DNA of 64,000 nt from Paenibacillus timonensis (GTDB lineage Bacteria; Bacillota; Bacilli; Paenibacillales; Paenibacillaceae), in the NCBI RefSeq assembly GCF_009725205.1, contig NZ_WNZY01000010.1, forward strand, positions 1 through 64,000. The letters run 5' to 3'. Positions 54,484-63,802 of the stretch are shown here, piece by piece. A program made the translations under genes and the position numbers. Numbering within the stretch: position 1 is the first letter of the stretch; every line of letters begins with the position of its first letter. The notes under the pieces were generated by a model. The model was not told where the DNA came from and did no database searches. It saw only the letters and a list, made by a program, of their open reading frames with translations.

Positions 54484-55102
54484 CACACCTAACCATCCCA
54501 AGCCGTCCAATGTCACAACTAAATGGCCATCCTAACTGTCCCGCCTGAACTAACTCTAGCGCTAACGCTTGCTACAGAGCTTAAGTGGGCTAAAATCGCA
54601 GTATTCTGAGTCTAACGCTTACCACAGAGCTTATTGTTCATTTTACAGCGGTAAACAGGCACTTTTGATGAAAATAGCGCCGCTCAGCGTCGTTAGAAAT
54701 GAAAAACCCCCGAATTTGCTAGTATAGCGTTTCTCATCAGCGTTAGAGCGGACGGTGGCAGGATTCTGCTTATGATCGGCCGGCCCAGCGTGACACAACT
54801 AACCCATCCGCGCCTAGCTGTCCAATGACACAACTAAATGGCTATCCCAACCGCCCCGCCTGAACTAACTCTAGCGCTAACGCTTGCTACAGAGCTTAAG
54901 TGGGCTAAAATCGCAGTATTCCGAGTCTAACGCTTACCACAGAGCTTATTGTTCATTTTAAAGCGGTTAACAGGCACCTTTGATGAAAATAGCGCCGCTC
55001 AGCGTCGTTAGAATAGAAAAACCCCCGAATTTGCTAGTATAGCGTTTCTCATCAGCGTTAGAGCGGGGCGGTGGTAGGATTCACGCTTGATCGGCCGGCG
55101 CC
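54484..55102. repeat. tandem 315-bp duplication carrying two four-box elements (family 1)
   Basis: Two near-identical units, about 54484-54795 and 54799-55102, are offset by 315 bp (for example CTCTAGCGCTAACGCTTGCT at 54554 and 54869). Each contains a complete four-box element: forward boxes at 54559-54585 and 54610-54635, inverted at 54671-54699 and 54723-54748, and the same set 315 bp later. Tandem boxes are 51 bp apart. The flanks share GTCCAATG(T/A)CACAACTAAA and GATCGGCCGGC. Confidence 0.9.
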
Positions 55103-55229
55103 CAGCGCCCTCAGCTCGCCCCATGTGGCCCCATGGGCTCCCCCGGCGCCTCCGCGCAGTCACCGTGGCTGCCCAGCGCCGGGCTGGCGGGTGCCTTCCC
55201 TCGCTTTATTTAAAAATAAATATAACAAG

Positions 55230-55275
55230 AAAGGCCGCCCTTCGAACAGAACTTTCTGTTCGAAGCGCAGCCTTT
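55230..55275 (-). terminator. clpP terminator
   Basis: CTTCGAACAGA/TCTGTTCGAAG stem extended by AAAGGC/GCCTTT, with a T-rich tail on the minus strand. The region 55103-55229 upstream of it is very GC-rich and shows no gene. Confidence 0.8.
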
Positions 55276-55286
55276 CGTCTTAAGCC

Positions 55287-55886
55287 TTAGGCTTTGGCGG
55301 TTGGATCCACTTTCTCGATGACTTTGTCGACCAAGCCGTATTCCTTCGCTTCCGCCGCGCTCATGAAGTAGTCGCGGTCGGTGTCCTTCTCGATCCGATC
55401 CAGCGGTTGGCCGGTCCGTTCGGCGAGGATTTGGTTTAGCTTATCACGCATTTTGAGGATACGGCGGGCACGGATTTCGATATCCGTTGCCTGGCCCTCG
55501 GCTCCGCCGAGCGGCTGATGGATCATGATTTCGCTGTTCGGCAGCGCATAGCGTTTGCCTGGTGCGCCTGCGTTCAGCAGGAAAGCGCCCATCGAAGCGG
55601 CGAGCCCGACGCAAATCGTGGAGACGTCGGATTTAATGAATTGCATCGTATCATAAATCGCCATACCGGCAGTAATGGAACCGCCAGGGCTGTTAATGTA
55701 TAGGGAGATGTCCTTCGTTGGATCTTCCGCGTCCAGAAACAGCATCTGGGCAATGATGGAGTTGGCGACGACATCGTTCACCTGGGAGCCCAGGAAGATG
55801 ATCCGGTCCTTGAGCAGACGGGAATAAATGTCGTAAGCGCGCTCGCCGCGATTGCTTTGTTCAACGACCATAGGAATATAACTCAC
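55287..55886 (-). CDS. clpP: ATP-dependent Clp protease proteolytic subunit
   Basis: Serine protease forming the 14-mer chamber of Clp proteases. 199 aa from GTG 55886, which has AAGGAGG 8 nt upstream; the frame runs on to 55967 but that part is not ClpP. The catalytic triad falls at the family's expected numbers: Ser98 (GLAASMGA), His123 (MIHQPLGG), Asp172 (TDRDYF). Controlled by a CtsR operator overlapping its -35 box, so induced by heat and protein stress. Confidence 0.96.
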   Translation of the reverse strand: MSYIPMVVEQSNRGERAYDIYSRLLKDRIIFLGSQVNDVVANSIIAQMLFLDAEDPTKDISLYINSPGGSITAGMAIYDTMQFIKSDVSTICVGLAASMGAFLLNAGAPGKRYALPNSEIMIHQPLGGAEGQATDIEIRARRILKMRDKLNQILAERTGQPLDRIEKDTDRDYFMSAAEAKEYGLVDKVIEKVDPTAKA

Positions 55887-56002
55887 CAATAAAACCTCCT
55901 TAAATTTAGGGCGCTCGCATGGAACGACCCACCCAATGGAATAGTCTGCAAAAATCGCCCCAATCAATCTAAGAATTGACGGAAACGAAGAAGATTAATC
56001 TC

Positions 56003-56042
56003 ATCATAAACAATTTAATCGAGAAAGTCAAAGAAAGTCAAA
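56003..56042 (-). promoter_or_regulatory. clpP promoter overlapped by a CtsR operator
   Basis: On the minus strand TTGACT (56026-56031), 17 bp, TATGAT (56003-56008). The tandem heptads AGTCAAA-GAA-AGTCAAA (56026-56042, plus-strand reading) match the CtsR consensus RGTCAAANANRGTCAAA at every position and cover the -35 box. Confidence 0.9.
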
Positions 56043-56109
56043 CTCAAGAGAATAAAAAAAGTCCAATCGACTAAAAGTCAGGACTTGTTCATGTAAATCA
56101 AATATAGAA

Positions 56110-56184
56110 TGGCGCGCCCGCGAGGAATCGAACCTCGATCTCAGGCTCCGGAGGCCTACGTCATATCCATTGGACCACGGGCGC
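56110..56184 (-). tRNA. tRNA-Arg(CCG)
   Basis: Minus-strand cloverleaf. Acceptor GCGCCCG pairs with CGGGCGC, discriminator G, CCA encoded. Anticodon CCG in the loop between GCCTC-like and GAGCC-like stem halves. It lies just upstream of the clpP promoter on the same strand. Confidence 0.92.
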
Positions 56185-56276
56185 AAATTTAGCGAACAAA
56201 AATTATTATATGATATTTCAAATCAAAACGCAAGGCGAAATCCTTAAAGTAAAAAAGGTCCAAAAAAAGGATTGTC

Positions 56277-56291
56277 ATGAAAGCGTTTCTA
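56277..56291. promoter_or_regulatory. cre-like site upstream of the LacI regulator
   Basis: ATGAAAGCGTTTCTA fits the CcpA consensus WTGNAANCGNWNNCW at all fixed positions but the C at 14. Confidence 0.6.
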
Positions 56292-56308
56292 TGATAACTT
56301 GTTGAATA

Positions 56309-56326
56309 TATAAAAACGTTTTTATA
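56309..56326. promoter_or_regulatory. operator of the LacI regulator (autoregulation)
   Basis: TATAAAAACGTTTTTATA, an 18-bp perfect palindrome with the central CG of LacI-family operators, ends 18 nt before the regulator start. The same 16-bp core recurs at 57403-57422 upstream of the importer. Confidence 0.8.
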
Positions 56327-56344
56327 GATAGGGTGTATCGAGAG

Positions 56345-57355
56345 ATGGGGAAAGTCACCATTAAGGATGTAGCCAAAGCGGCGGGCGTTTCGATCTCCAC
56401 GGTTTCTAACGCGTTAAATGACGTGGACGTACTGAACCCGGAGACCAAATCCCACGTGCTGAAGGTTGCCAAGCAACTGAACTACGTTCCGAATTTAAAC
56501 GGGAAGCAGCTGAAGTCGAAGAAGACGAATATGCTCGGCTTTTTCACGACCAGCGTCTCGGGACCTTATTTCTACATTCTGGTCGAGTCGATGGCGCGTG
56601 AGAGCGAACGGCTTGGATACGGTTTGCACGTGATGGTTACGGCCGACAAGCAAACCATTATTAGCAATATCATGGGTCGACGAGTCGACGGCGTCATTAT
56701 TTACGAGGAATTACGGGTTGATGATCAAGATATCGCAATGATGGAGAAAGACAAGATCAAGGCGGTATTTCTCGATCGGGTCATTCAGAAGGAAACGATG
56801 GGAACGGTCATTTTCAATTCTTATGCCTCTTCTTACGAAGCCACTAAATACCTGATTAGCCTGGGCCACAAGAGAATCGCCTACCTGTCCGGTGTGGATA
56901 CGATGTACGACAGCGTGCAGCGGAAGGAAGGGTACCTCGCCGCTTTACGAGAGCATCAATTGCCGGTGGACGAGGATTTCATTGTGCAGGGGTATTTTGA
57001 AGAAGAGAGCACCTATAATGCGGTTCGGGCTTTTGTTCACAAACATCCGGGCAAAATACCGGACGCGATTCTGGCGGGCAACGATCTGAGTGCGATCGGG
57101 TGCATTAAGGCTTTGCGCTCGTATGGACTTGAAGTTCCAAGGGACATCAGCGTCGTCGGTTTTGACGATATCGATATCGCCCAGTATTTTACGCCGCCCC
57201 TAACCACCGTACGAAATCAAATTGCTCGGCAAGGGATTTTGGCCGTCAACCATTTGGTGAACATGATTAAGAAGCAGGAGCAGGGGAAGGTGCAAAAACT
57301 GGACGGTGAACTGATCGTGCGGGGCTCGAGCCATGTCCGTTTAAGGCGAGACTAG
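56345..57355 (+). CDS. LacI-family regulator of the LplABC-GH30 locus
   Basis: Regulator of 336 aa. Helix-turn-helix TIKDVAKAAGVSISTVSNAL, hinge NLNGKQLKSKKT, sensor domain with LAGNDLSAIGCIKAL and ISVVGFDDIDIAQYFTPPLT. ATG 56345 is preferred to GTG 56333. It sits between two copies of the same palindromic operator, one before itself and one before the transporter operon, so it most likely represses both until a sugar ligand binds. Confidence 0.9.
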   Translation: MGKVTIKDVAKAAGVSISTVSNALNDVDVLNPETKSHVLKVAKQLNYVPNLNGKQLKSKKTNMLGFFTTSVSGPYFYILVESMARESERLGYGLHVMVTADKQTIISNIMGRRVDGVIIYEELRVDDQDIAMMEKDKIKAVFLDRVIQKETMGTVIFNSYASSYEATKYLISLGHKRIAYLSGVDTMYDSVQRKEGYLAALREHQLPVDEDFIVQGYFEEESTYNAVRAFVHKHPGKIPDAILAGNDLSAIGCIKALRSYGLEVPRDISVVGFDDIDIAQYFTPPLTTVRNQIARQGILAVNHLVNMIKKQEQGKVQKLDGELIVRGSSHVRLRRD

Positions 57356-57402
57356 GCTCGGGCGCGTATGAAAGATTCTGACGATAGGGAACTTTTTGAT
57401 TA

Positions 57403-57422
57403 AAATAAAAACGTTTTTATTC
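57403..57422. promoter_or_regulatory. operator upstream of the importer-GH30 operon
   Basis: AAATAAAAACGTTTTTATTT, a 20-bp perfect palindrome sharing the ATAAAAACGTTTTTAT core with the site at 56309. It lies 30 nt before the first transporter gene. Confidence 0.8.
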
Positions 57423-57452
57423 CTTCCTGAGGAATAAAGAGAGGAGCGCAAA

Positions 57453-58409
57453 ATGGCGAAGTCAGCTGCGGCAGCCAAGAAACAGGTGGGATTAAGAATG
57501 AAGCAATTCTTTATCGACTTCGGCAGGCAGTGGGAAATCCAGTCGATGATCTGGCCGGGGATTATTTTTATGATTATTTTTTGCTACGTCCCTATTTACG
57601 GATTAACCATCGCCTTTAAGAATTACACGGTCATCGATACGCTAAGCTCCGCCCCATGGGTGGGATTGGATAACTTCAAGATTATCGCAAGCGATCGCTA
57701 CTTCTGGGATTCCGTGGTGAACACATTGGGGATCAGCTTTCTGAAATTGGCGATCGGGTTCGTGATCCCGATTATCCTGGCGATCATGATTTACGAACTG
57801 AGCATGGGCCGGTTCAAAAAAATCGTACAGACCATTTCCTATCTCCCGCACTTTTTATCCTGGATCGTTCTTGGCGGGATGTTAATCACCTGGTTCTCGA
57901 CGACCGGCATGTTCAATCAGCTGCTGCTGGACCTGGGAATCATTTCGAAGGCTCAGAACATCATGTTGGATCCGGGCAAATATTGGTGGATCGCCGTGTT
58001 GTCCGATGTCTGGAAAGAAGCGGGTTGGGGGACGATCCTCTATCTCGCCATCATGGCCAAGATTGATCCGACCTATTACGAGGCGGCCAAGATCGATGGG
58101 GCCAGCCGGCTCCGGCAAATTTGGAACATCACCTTACCGAACATGAAGATGATTATCAGCTTGAACCTGATCCTGACCGTCAGCGGCCTGCTGGGCTCCA
58201 ACCTGGACCAGACCTTAGTGCTGATTAACTCCCAGAACCGGGAAAAAGCCGAAGTAATCAACTCTTACGTGTACCGGATGGGGATGACGCAAGGGGATTT
58301 CTCCTACGCGACCGCCGTCGGTCTCGGCGTTTCGATTGTCTCCGTCATTCTGTTGGTGTTTGCCAATAAGGTGACCAGCAAACTCAACGATAATCAATCT
58401 GTCCTGTAA
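57453..58409 (+). CDS. ABC importer permease, LplB/YtcP-type
   Basis: Membrane subunit of 318 aa, six helices, EAA loop EAAKIDGASRLRQIWNITLP. The N-terminal Ala/Lys-rich segment and WPGIIFMIIFCYVPIYGLTIAFK are typical of the LplB group common in Paenibacillus oligosaccharide importers. First gene of a permease-permease-binding protein-GH30 operon lacking an ATPase. AGAGGAG precedes the start. Confidence 0.9.
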   Translation: MAKSAAAAKKQVGLRMKQFFIDFGRQWEIQSMIWPGIIFMIIFCYVPIYGLTIAFKNYTVIDTLSSAPWVGLDNFKIIASDRYFWDSVVNTLGISFLKLAIGFVIPIILAIMIYELSMGRFKKIVQTISYLPHFLSWIVLGGMLITWFSTTGMFNQLLLDLGIISKAQNIMLDPGKYWWIAVLSDVWKEAGWGTILYLAIMAKIDPTYYEAAKIDGASRLRQIWNITLPNMKMIISLNLILTVSGLLGSNLDQTLVLINSQNREKAEVINSYVYRMGMTQGDFSYATAVGLGVSIVSVILLVFANKVTSKLNDNQSVL

Positions 58410-58425
58410 GGAAGGAGTAGCAGCT

Positions 58426-59313
58426 ATGAATCGAAAGGCGGTCAAACAGGATCTCGACAGCCGAATTTTTGATACCGTCAATGTCACGGTCCTGATTCTA
58501 TTTACAATCATCATTGTCATTCCGCTCTGGAACGTCATCGTTTCTTCCTTCAGTTCGGGGCGATCGCTGGCGGAAGGCGGGTTCGTCTTCTGGCCCAAGG
58601 AATTTTCTCTGGAGAACTACGAGGCGGTGTTTCGGGACGATACGATTTGGCAGTCGTTCCTGATCTCGGTCCTGAAGACGGTCATCGGCGTGGTTACCCA
58701 CGTATTCTTCTGCGCGATGATCGGTTACGGCCTCAGCAAGAGCAATGTGCGCGGCCGCAAGCTGTACGTGACGATGGGCGTCATTACGATGTTCTTCTCG
58801 GGCGGCATGATTCCGACGTACTTGCTCATTAAATCGCTGGGTCTGCTTAACAGCTTCTGGGTGTACATCATCCCGGCTTTGTTCAGCTACTACGACGTCG
58901 TGATTCTCATGAACTTCTTCCGGAACGTGCCGGATTCCCTGGAGGAATCGGCCAAGATCGACGGTGCCGGAGACTGGAGGATTTTCCTGAAGATCTTTAT
59001 TCCGTTGTCGATGCCGGCCATGGCTACCATCGCCTTATTCAACGGCGTGAATCAGTGGAACGACTTCATGACGACGAAGTTGTACATCACCGATCAATAC
59101 CTCTATCCGCTGCAAATGAAACTGTACGAAATCATCGTTCAATCCCAGACCCAATCGATGCAGAACGTCGCGGGTTCCGTCGTGATTGAAACGACCACCA
59201 AAGGAGTTCAACTCGCAACAATTGTGATTACGACTTTGCCGATTGTTGTGATTTATCCATTATTACAAAGATACTTTATCTCCGGCATGATGCTGGGGGC
59301 GGTGAAGGAGTAA
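58426..59313 (+). CDS. ABC importer permease, LplC/YtcP-type
   Basis: Second permease, 295 aa, six helices, EAA loop EESAKIDGAGDWRIFLKIFI, C-terminal YFISGMMLGAVKE ending typical of the LplC group. AAGGAAGGAG upstream; 16 nt after the first permease. Confidence 0.9.
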   Translation: MNRKAVKQDLDSRIFDTVNVTVLILFTIIIVIPLWNVIVSSFSSGRSLAEGGFVFWPKEFSLENYEAVFRDDTIWQSFLISVLKTVIGVVTHVFFCAMIGYGLSKSNVRGRKLYVTMGVITMFFSGGMIPTYLLIKSLGLLNSFWVYIIPALFSYYDVVILMNFFRNVPDSLEESAKIDGAGDWRIFLKIFIPLSMPAMATIALFNGVNQWNDFMTTKLYITDQYLYPLQMKLYEIIVQSQTQSMQNVAGSVVIETTTKGVQLATIVITTLPIVVIYPLLQRYFISGMMLGAVKE

Positions 59314-59390
59314 CAAATCAGCAACTTAGAATGAGGATGCCTAACGCGTGTTGAACTAGTTGTGCTTACAAAAAAAGGGAGGGTACACAA

Positions 59391-61037
59391 ATGTTAAAGT
59401 TGAACAAAAGACTCGCTAGAAAAGGGATCACGGCTTGCGTCGCCCTGCTGACTGCTGCGCTGGTCGTTACGGGATGCGGCAGCTCCGGCGGCGGCTCCAA
59501 GGCTGCGAAAGGGGACGTCTCCCTGGAGAACCGTTATACGGTAGACGCCAATACACCGGCATGGAAGCTGGATAAGAAGGAAGAGCCAACCCAGCTGACT
59601 TGGTACGTCAACGCCGATTGGTGGAATACGGACTTCGGCAACGATGTGGTCACGAAGAAAATCAAAGAAGATTTGAATATCGACATCAAATTTGTGACTG
59701 GCGACGATACGAAACTCAACACTTTCTTCGCGGGAAGCGACATGCCGGACCTGATCACGGTGTTCGATTCGAACTCCGCCGTCGTACAGAAGGCTTCTTC
59801 CTGGGCATTGCCGCTGAACGAACTGGCGGAGAAATACGACCCTTATTTCAACAAAGTGGCTGCGCAAGATACGCTCAACTGGTTTAAGCAAGCCGACGGC
59901 AACACATACGGTTACCCGAACTACTCCAATACGCAAGCCGATTATGACAGCGGTAACATTCCGGCCAAAACCGCCTTCGTGATCCGCAAGGACGTGTATG
60001 AAGCGCTGGGCAAGCCAGTTATTGGTACGCCCGAGGAGTTCAAAAATGTGATGCAGCAAATCAAAACCCAATTCCCGGAGCTGATTCCTTTCGGTTTTAA
60101 CTCGATCGGCGAAGGAACAGGTTCCCTGGGCGACGTGTTCCAAGACTTCCTTGGCGTGCCGCTGGAAACCGAAAACGGCGAATTCTACAACCGGAACCTG
60201 GATGAAGATTACCTGACTTGGCTCAAGACGCTAAATCAAGTGCATCAAGCCGGCAATATCAGCGACGACAGCTTTGCCGATGACGGCCCAGCCTTTGAAG
60301 AGAAGGTGAAATCGGGTAAATACGCAACGATGCTGCTTGACGGAACTCCGCAGCAAGGCGGCAATCTGCAAATCTTCGCCACCGCCCATCCGGATCAAGC
60401 TTATCTGGCCATCGACGGACCGCAAAGCACGGTAGGCAACACGCCGAAATTGAACCAATCCGGCATCACCGGCTGGATGATCAGCTTTATTACGAAACAA
60501 TGCAAAGATCCAGCGAAAGCCCTCCAAATCTTCACGTACCTGTTGGATGAAGAAGGCCAGATGCTGATGAATTACGGGATTGAGGGCGAGACGTACACGA
60601 AGAACGCGGATGGTACTGTTCAATTCACGCCGGAAGTCAAAGAATTGCAACAGACAGATGCCGACAAGTTCAAGAAAGAATACCGCATGGGCGAATTCAT
60701 GTTCTTCGGTCATGATCGTCATAAAGCGCTGAGCGCCGATGCCTTCCCTGAGTCCATTAAGCAAATGCAAGAGTGGGGCAAAGGCAAGCTGGTACCTCAC
60801 TTCATCCTTGAAAATATCAATCCGGACGCGGGATCTCCGGAAGCTCGTTCTTTGACGGCGATCAACACAACCTGGAACACAACGATGGTCAGCTTGATTC
60901 GTGCGAAGAACGATGGGGAATTCGAGAGTACGTTGAACAATTATAAGAAATTCATCGAAGACAACGGTTGGGATCAAATCGTGAAGATTCGTACGGAGAA
61001 AATGAAAGCCAATAAAGATAAGCTCGGCCTCAAGTAA
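59391..61037 (+). CDS. extracellular sugar-binding lipoprotein, LplA-type
   Basis: Solute-binding protein of 548 aa, the large LplA class. Signal peptide with lipobox VTGC, then a Gly/Ser linker. Conserved LTWYVNADWWN and TAFVIRKDVYEALGKP near the middle. Likely binds a beta-linked glucoside or oligosaccharide given the GH30 enzyme in the same operon, but the sugar is inferred. GGGAGGG precedes ATG 59391. Confidence 0.9.
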   Translation: MLKLNKRLARKGITACVALLTAALVVTGCGSSGGGSKAAKGDVSLENRYTVDANTPAWKLDKKEEPTQLTWYVNADWWNTDFGNDVVTKKIKEDLNIDIKFVTGDDTKLNTFFAGSDMPDLITVFDSNSAVVQKASSWALPLNELAEKYDPYFNKVAAQDTLNWFKQADGNTYGYPNYSNTQADYDSGNIPAKTAFVIRKDVYEALGKPVIGTPEEFKNVMQQIKTQFPELIPFGFNSIGEGTGSLGDVFQDFLGVPLETENGEFYNRNLDEDYLTWLKTLNQVHQAGNISDDSFADDGPAFEEKVKSGKYATMLLDGTPQQGGNLQIFATAHPDQAYLAIDGPQSTVGNTPKLNQSGITGWMISFITKQCKDPAKALQIFTYLLDEEGQMLMNYGIEGETYTKNADGTVQFTPEVKELQQTDADKFKKEYRMGEFMFFGHDRHKALSADAFPESIKQMQEWGKGKLVPHFILENINPDAGSPEARSLTAINTTWNTTMVSLIRAKNDGEFESTLNNYKKFIEDNGWDQIVKIRTEKMKANKDKLGLK

Positions 61038-61070
61038 ACTGAGCGTCAATATAGAAGTGGAGGGAACATC

Positions 61071-62420
61071 ATGCGTGAGCTCGAACTTTATTATTCCTCT
61101 GGAGAGTCTTCTCTCTTCGTCCAAAAAACGAGAGAGCAGCTGCTGCCGCAGGATTCGGCAGTATCGGATGTTGCCGTCCGATTGGATGAAACCGTGGGCT
61201 ATCAGGCGATGGACGGATTTGGGGCTTCTTTTACCGATTCGGCAGCCTATTTGATCCACCAAGTGCTTACCGAAGAGCAGCGTTTATCCTTAATGAAGAA
61301 GTTGTTTGACTCGGAAGAAGGGATTGGCCTTTCCGTACTGCGCAACCCGATGGGTGCCTCGGATTATGCCCGGTTCATCTATAGCTACGACGATTTGCCC
61401 GAGGGCGAGACCGACCCGGAAATGGGGCGGTTCTCCATCCGCCACGACGAGGCCGACGTGATTCCACTCTTACAAGAAGCGCTGGCCTTGAATCCATCCA
61501 TCAAGCTGTTTGGCTCCCCCTGGAGCGCGCCGGGCTGGATGAAGACGAGTGGCTCAATGATCGGCGGGGAACTGAAGAAGGAATATTATGAAGCCTATGC
61601 GAACTACTTCGTTCGTTATGTAGAATCCTACGCCGAGCACGGTTTATCGATTTATGCGGTGACGCCGCAGAACGAACCGCTTTATGTGCCGGGACATTAC
61701 CCGGGGATGTTGATGACGGCCGAGATGCAGACCGATTTTGTGAAAAACTATTTGAAACCGGCTTTTGCGAAACGCGGCTTGACCACGAAGATCCTGGCTT
61801 ATGACCACAACTGGGATCGTCCGGATTATCCACTGTCCGTATTCAAGGAAGCGGCGGATGCGGTCGACGGCGTGGCCTGGCATTGGTATGGAGGGGAAGC
61901 TTCGGCGCAAAGCCAAGTGAAGGAGGCTTATCCGGAAAAAGAGGTTCATTTCACCGAAGGCTCCGGTGGAGAATGGATTCCGGCGTTTGAACCGGCGTTC
62001 TCCAATGTCATGCGGACGGGAATCGAAATTTTGCGCCATCACAGCCAATCGCTGGTGCTTTGGAATATGGCGCTCGATGAGCAGAATGGGCCCACCGTCC
62101 CCGGCTTTGGGAAGAGCACATGCCGCGGGATTGTGACGGTGAACCAGCAGACCCGCGAGCTCGAGTATACGCTGGATTATTATGCGCTGGCTCATTTCAG
62201 CAAAGTGATCCGGCCGCAGGCGGTGCGGATTGCCGCTGAGGCAGAGGAGGCTGCGATTCGCTCCGTGGCTTTCCGGAATACGGACGATTCAATTGGCGTC
62301 GTACTGTTTAATGATGGGGAAGAAGCGAGAAATGTCGCGTTGGAGCTGACAGGAACGGAAGAAGCCCGGTTCCGGCTCGGACCGAAGAGCGCGTTGTCCC
62401 TTCGTATCCCTAGAGCGTAA
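61071..62420 (+). CDS. GH30-family glycosidase (glucosylceramidase-like), cytoplasmic
   Basis: Glycoside hydrolase of 449 aa with no signal peptide, so it should cleave imported glycosides inside the cell. (Beta/alpha)8 barrel with acid/base Glu202 (TPQNEP) and nucleophile Glu296 (HFTEGSGGEW), followed by a C-terminal beta domain from about 370. Fits the GH30 subfamilies acting on beta-glucosides such as beta-1,6-glucan fragments or glucosylceramide; the exact substrate is inferred. GGAGGG precedes ATG 61071. Released glucose could enter metabolism through glcK (37195). Confidence 0.9.
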   Translation: MRELELYYSSGESSLFVQKTREQLLPQDSAVSDVAVRLDETVGYQAMDGFGASFTDSAAYLIHQVLTEEQRLSLMKKLFDSEEGIGLSVLRNPMGASDYARFIYSYDDLPEGETDPEMGRFSIRHDEADVIPLLQEALALNPSIKLFGSPWSAPGWMKTSGSMIGGELKKEYYEAYANYFVRYVESYAEHGLSIYAVTPQNEPLYVPGHYPGMLMTAEMQTDFVKNYLKPAFAKRGLTTKILAYDHNWDRPDYPLSVFKEAADAVDGVAWHWYGGEASAQSQVKEAYPEKEVHFTEGSGGEWIPAFEPAFSNVMRTGIEILRHHSQSLVLWNMALDEQNGPTVPGFGKSTCRGIVTVNQQTRELEYTLDYYALAHFSKVIRPQAVRIAAEAEEAAIRSVAFRNTDDSIGVVLFNDGEEARNVALELTGTEEARFRLGPKSALSLRIPRA

Positions 62421-62462
62421 GCCTTGCTTGAACGGGCAATTATATTGAAGTGAATCACGCAT

Positions 62463-62521
62463 GCTCCTTTTGCGAGAGTAGACGACATCTATCGTTTATA
62501 TTTCGCGGAAGGAGCTTTTTT
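62463..62521 (+). terminator. terminator of the importer-GH30 operon
   Basis: GCTCCTTTTGCG pairs with CGCGGAAGGAGC (two G-U pairs) across a 29-nt loop, followed by six T. Confidence 0.75.
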
Positions 62522-62595
62522 ATGGAACGATAACGTACTCCTAGAGGCCCCATGTATAAGTAAAATGGCAAAAGTAAATGATACGGACGTCAGGC

Positions 62596-62624
62596 TTGCA
62601 ACCGAACTAAATATTGGTTAAAAT
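62596..62624 (+). promoter_or_regulatory. cggR-gap promoter
   Basis: TTGCAA, 17 bp, TAAAAT, immediately upstream of the CggR operator. Confidence 0.65.
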
Positions 62625-62629
62625 ATCAG

Positions 62630-62664
62630 TGGGACTTAAAAAGTTAACCCGGGACATTTTAAGA
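62630..62664 (+). promoter_or_regulatory. CggR operator
   Basis: Two direct repeats of the form (C/T)GGGAC-N6 at 62630 and 62650, each followed by a degenerate GTC half (AGTT, AGAC), match the arrangement of the B. subtilis cggR operator downstream of its promoter. Confidence 0.8.
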
Positions 62665-62708
62665 CCAGGAGATGGAGAGAGAAGACGAAGCTTGCAGGAG
62701 TGGAAAGC

Positions 62709-63755
62709 ATGCGAAATATATTAGAGATTCAACAGCAGCTTCTTCCTGATCTCATGGACATTCTCAAGAAAAGGTACACTATACTTCACCAGATCATGTT
62801 GTCTGAAGTCATTGGCCGCAGAACCTTGGCGAATTCGCTGGACATGACGGAGCGTGTGTTGCGTGCCGAGACAGATCTCATGAAGGCCCAAGGCCTGATA
62901 GAAATCGAGAATATAGGCATGAGAATCAGCGACGCAGGACGGCGATTGATTGAGGATTTGGAACCGATGATGCTAGAGTTGTTCGGGCTCTCCAATTTGG
63001 AGGACACGATCCGTCAGCATTATGGACTGCGTAAAGTAGTGATTGTACCTGGAGACTGCGAAACCTCACCGCTCGTAAAACGGGAGCTGGGGCGTGCAGG
63101 TGCCAAGGCACTGATGGGTGCCATGTGCGGGGATGATGTGGTTGCGGTAACCGGCGGCACAACGCTGGCGGAAGTCGCGGATCAGCTGAATCCACCGCCG
63201 AACGTCACGATGAAGCAAAGCTGGTTTGTACCAGCACGCGGAGGTCTTGGCGAGAGCCTGGAAATCCAGGCGAACACCATCGCTTCCGGCATGGCGAAGC
63301 GGGTTGGTGCAGGTTATCGCCTGCTGCATGTTCCCGATTTGCTGGGGAAGGAAGCTTATGAGTCGCTCGTTCACGATCCGAACATTCAAGATATCGTGAA
63401 CATGATCCGCCAGGCACGTATCGTGGTGCACGGGATCGGAGACGCTATGGAGATGGCGCGGCGCCGCAAGCTGGAGCCGGGCATGGCTGAGGAAATCCGC
63501 AAGGAAGGCGCGCTAGCGGAATCATTTGGTTATTACTTTAATGAAGATGGCGTCGTCGTGCACAAAATGCTAACCTTAGGCCTGCGTCTCGAGGACATCA
63601 AGCGAACAGAGACCGTGATCGGAATCGCGGGAGGCAAGAGCAAAGCGAAAGCGATCCATGCCGTATTGCGATTTGGACATGAGGATATTCTAGTGACCGA
63701 TGAAGCTGCGGCGGAAGAGATCGTTCGTGAGCTCAGCAAGAAATCCGGGAAATAA
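62709..63755 (+). CDS. cggR: central glycolytic genes regulator CggR
   Basis: SorC/DeoR-type repressor of the gapA glycolytic operon, relieved by fructose-1,6-bisphosphate. 348 aa; N-terminal winged helix (about 20-85; GRRTLANSLDMTERVLRAE) and a sugar-phosphate-binding domain from about 105 (VVAVTGGTTLAEVADQL; VVHGIGDAMEMARRR). ATG 62709 has AGGAG 9 nt upstream; GTG 62700 is less likely. It precedes gap, as in B. subtilis, and its operator lies upstream. Confidence 0.95.
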   Translation: MRNILEIQQQLLPDLMDILKKRYTILHQIMLSEVIGRRTLANSLDMTERVLRAETDLMKAQGLIEIENIGMRISDAGRRLIEDLEPMMLELFGLSNLEDTIRQHYGLRKVVIVPGDCETSPLVKRELGRAGAKALMGAMCGDDVVAVTGGTTLAEVADQLNPPPNVTMKQSWFVPARGGLGESLEIQANTIASGMAKRVGAGYRLLHVPDLLGKEAYESLVHDPNIQDIVNMIRQARIVVHGIGDAMEMARRRKLEPGMAEEIRKEGALAESFGYYFNEDGVVVHKMLTLGLRLEDIKRTETVIGIAGGKSKAKAIHAVLRFGHEDILVTDEAAAEEIVRELSKKSGK

Positions 63756-63802
63756 ATGGGTTTACTCATGACGGGTTTTTTCGGGCCTGTCTTGAATAAT
63801 AA

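Noticed and set aside
54484..55102. Possible CRISPR array
   Set aside because: Boxes are few, inverted relative to each other, imperfect, and the spacers are repeated between units; no cas genes nearby.
55071..55283. Two short overlapping open frames in the GC-rich stretch after clpP
   Set aside because: Low-complexity Pro/Ala/Arg translation running through the clpP terminator; no ribosome-binding site.
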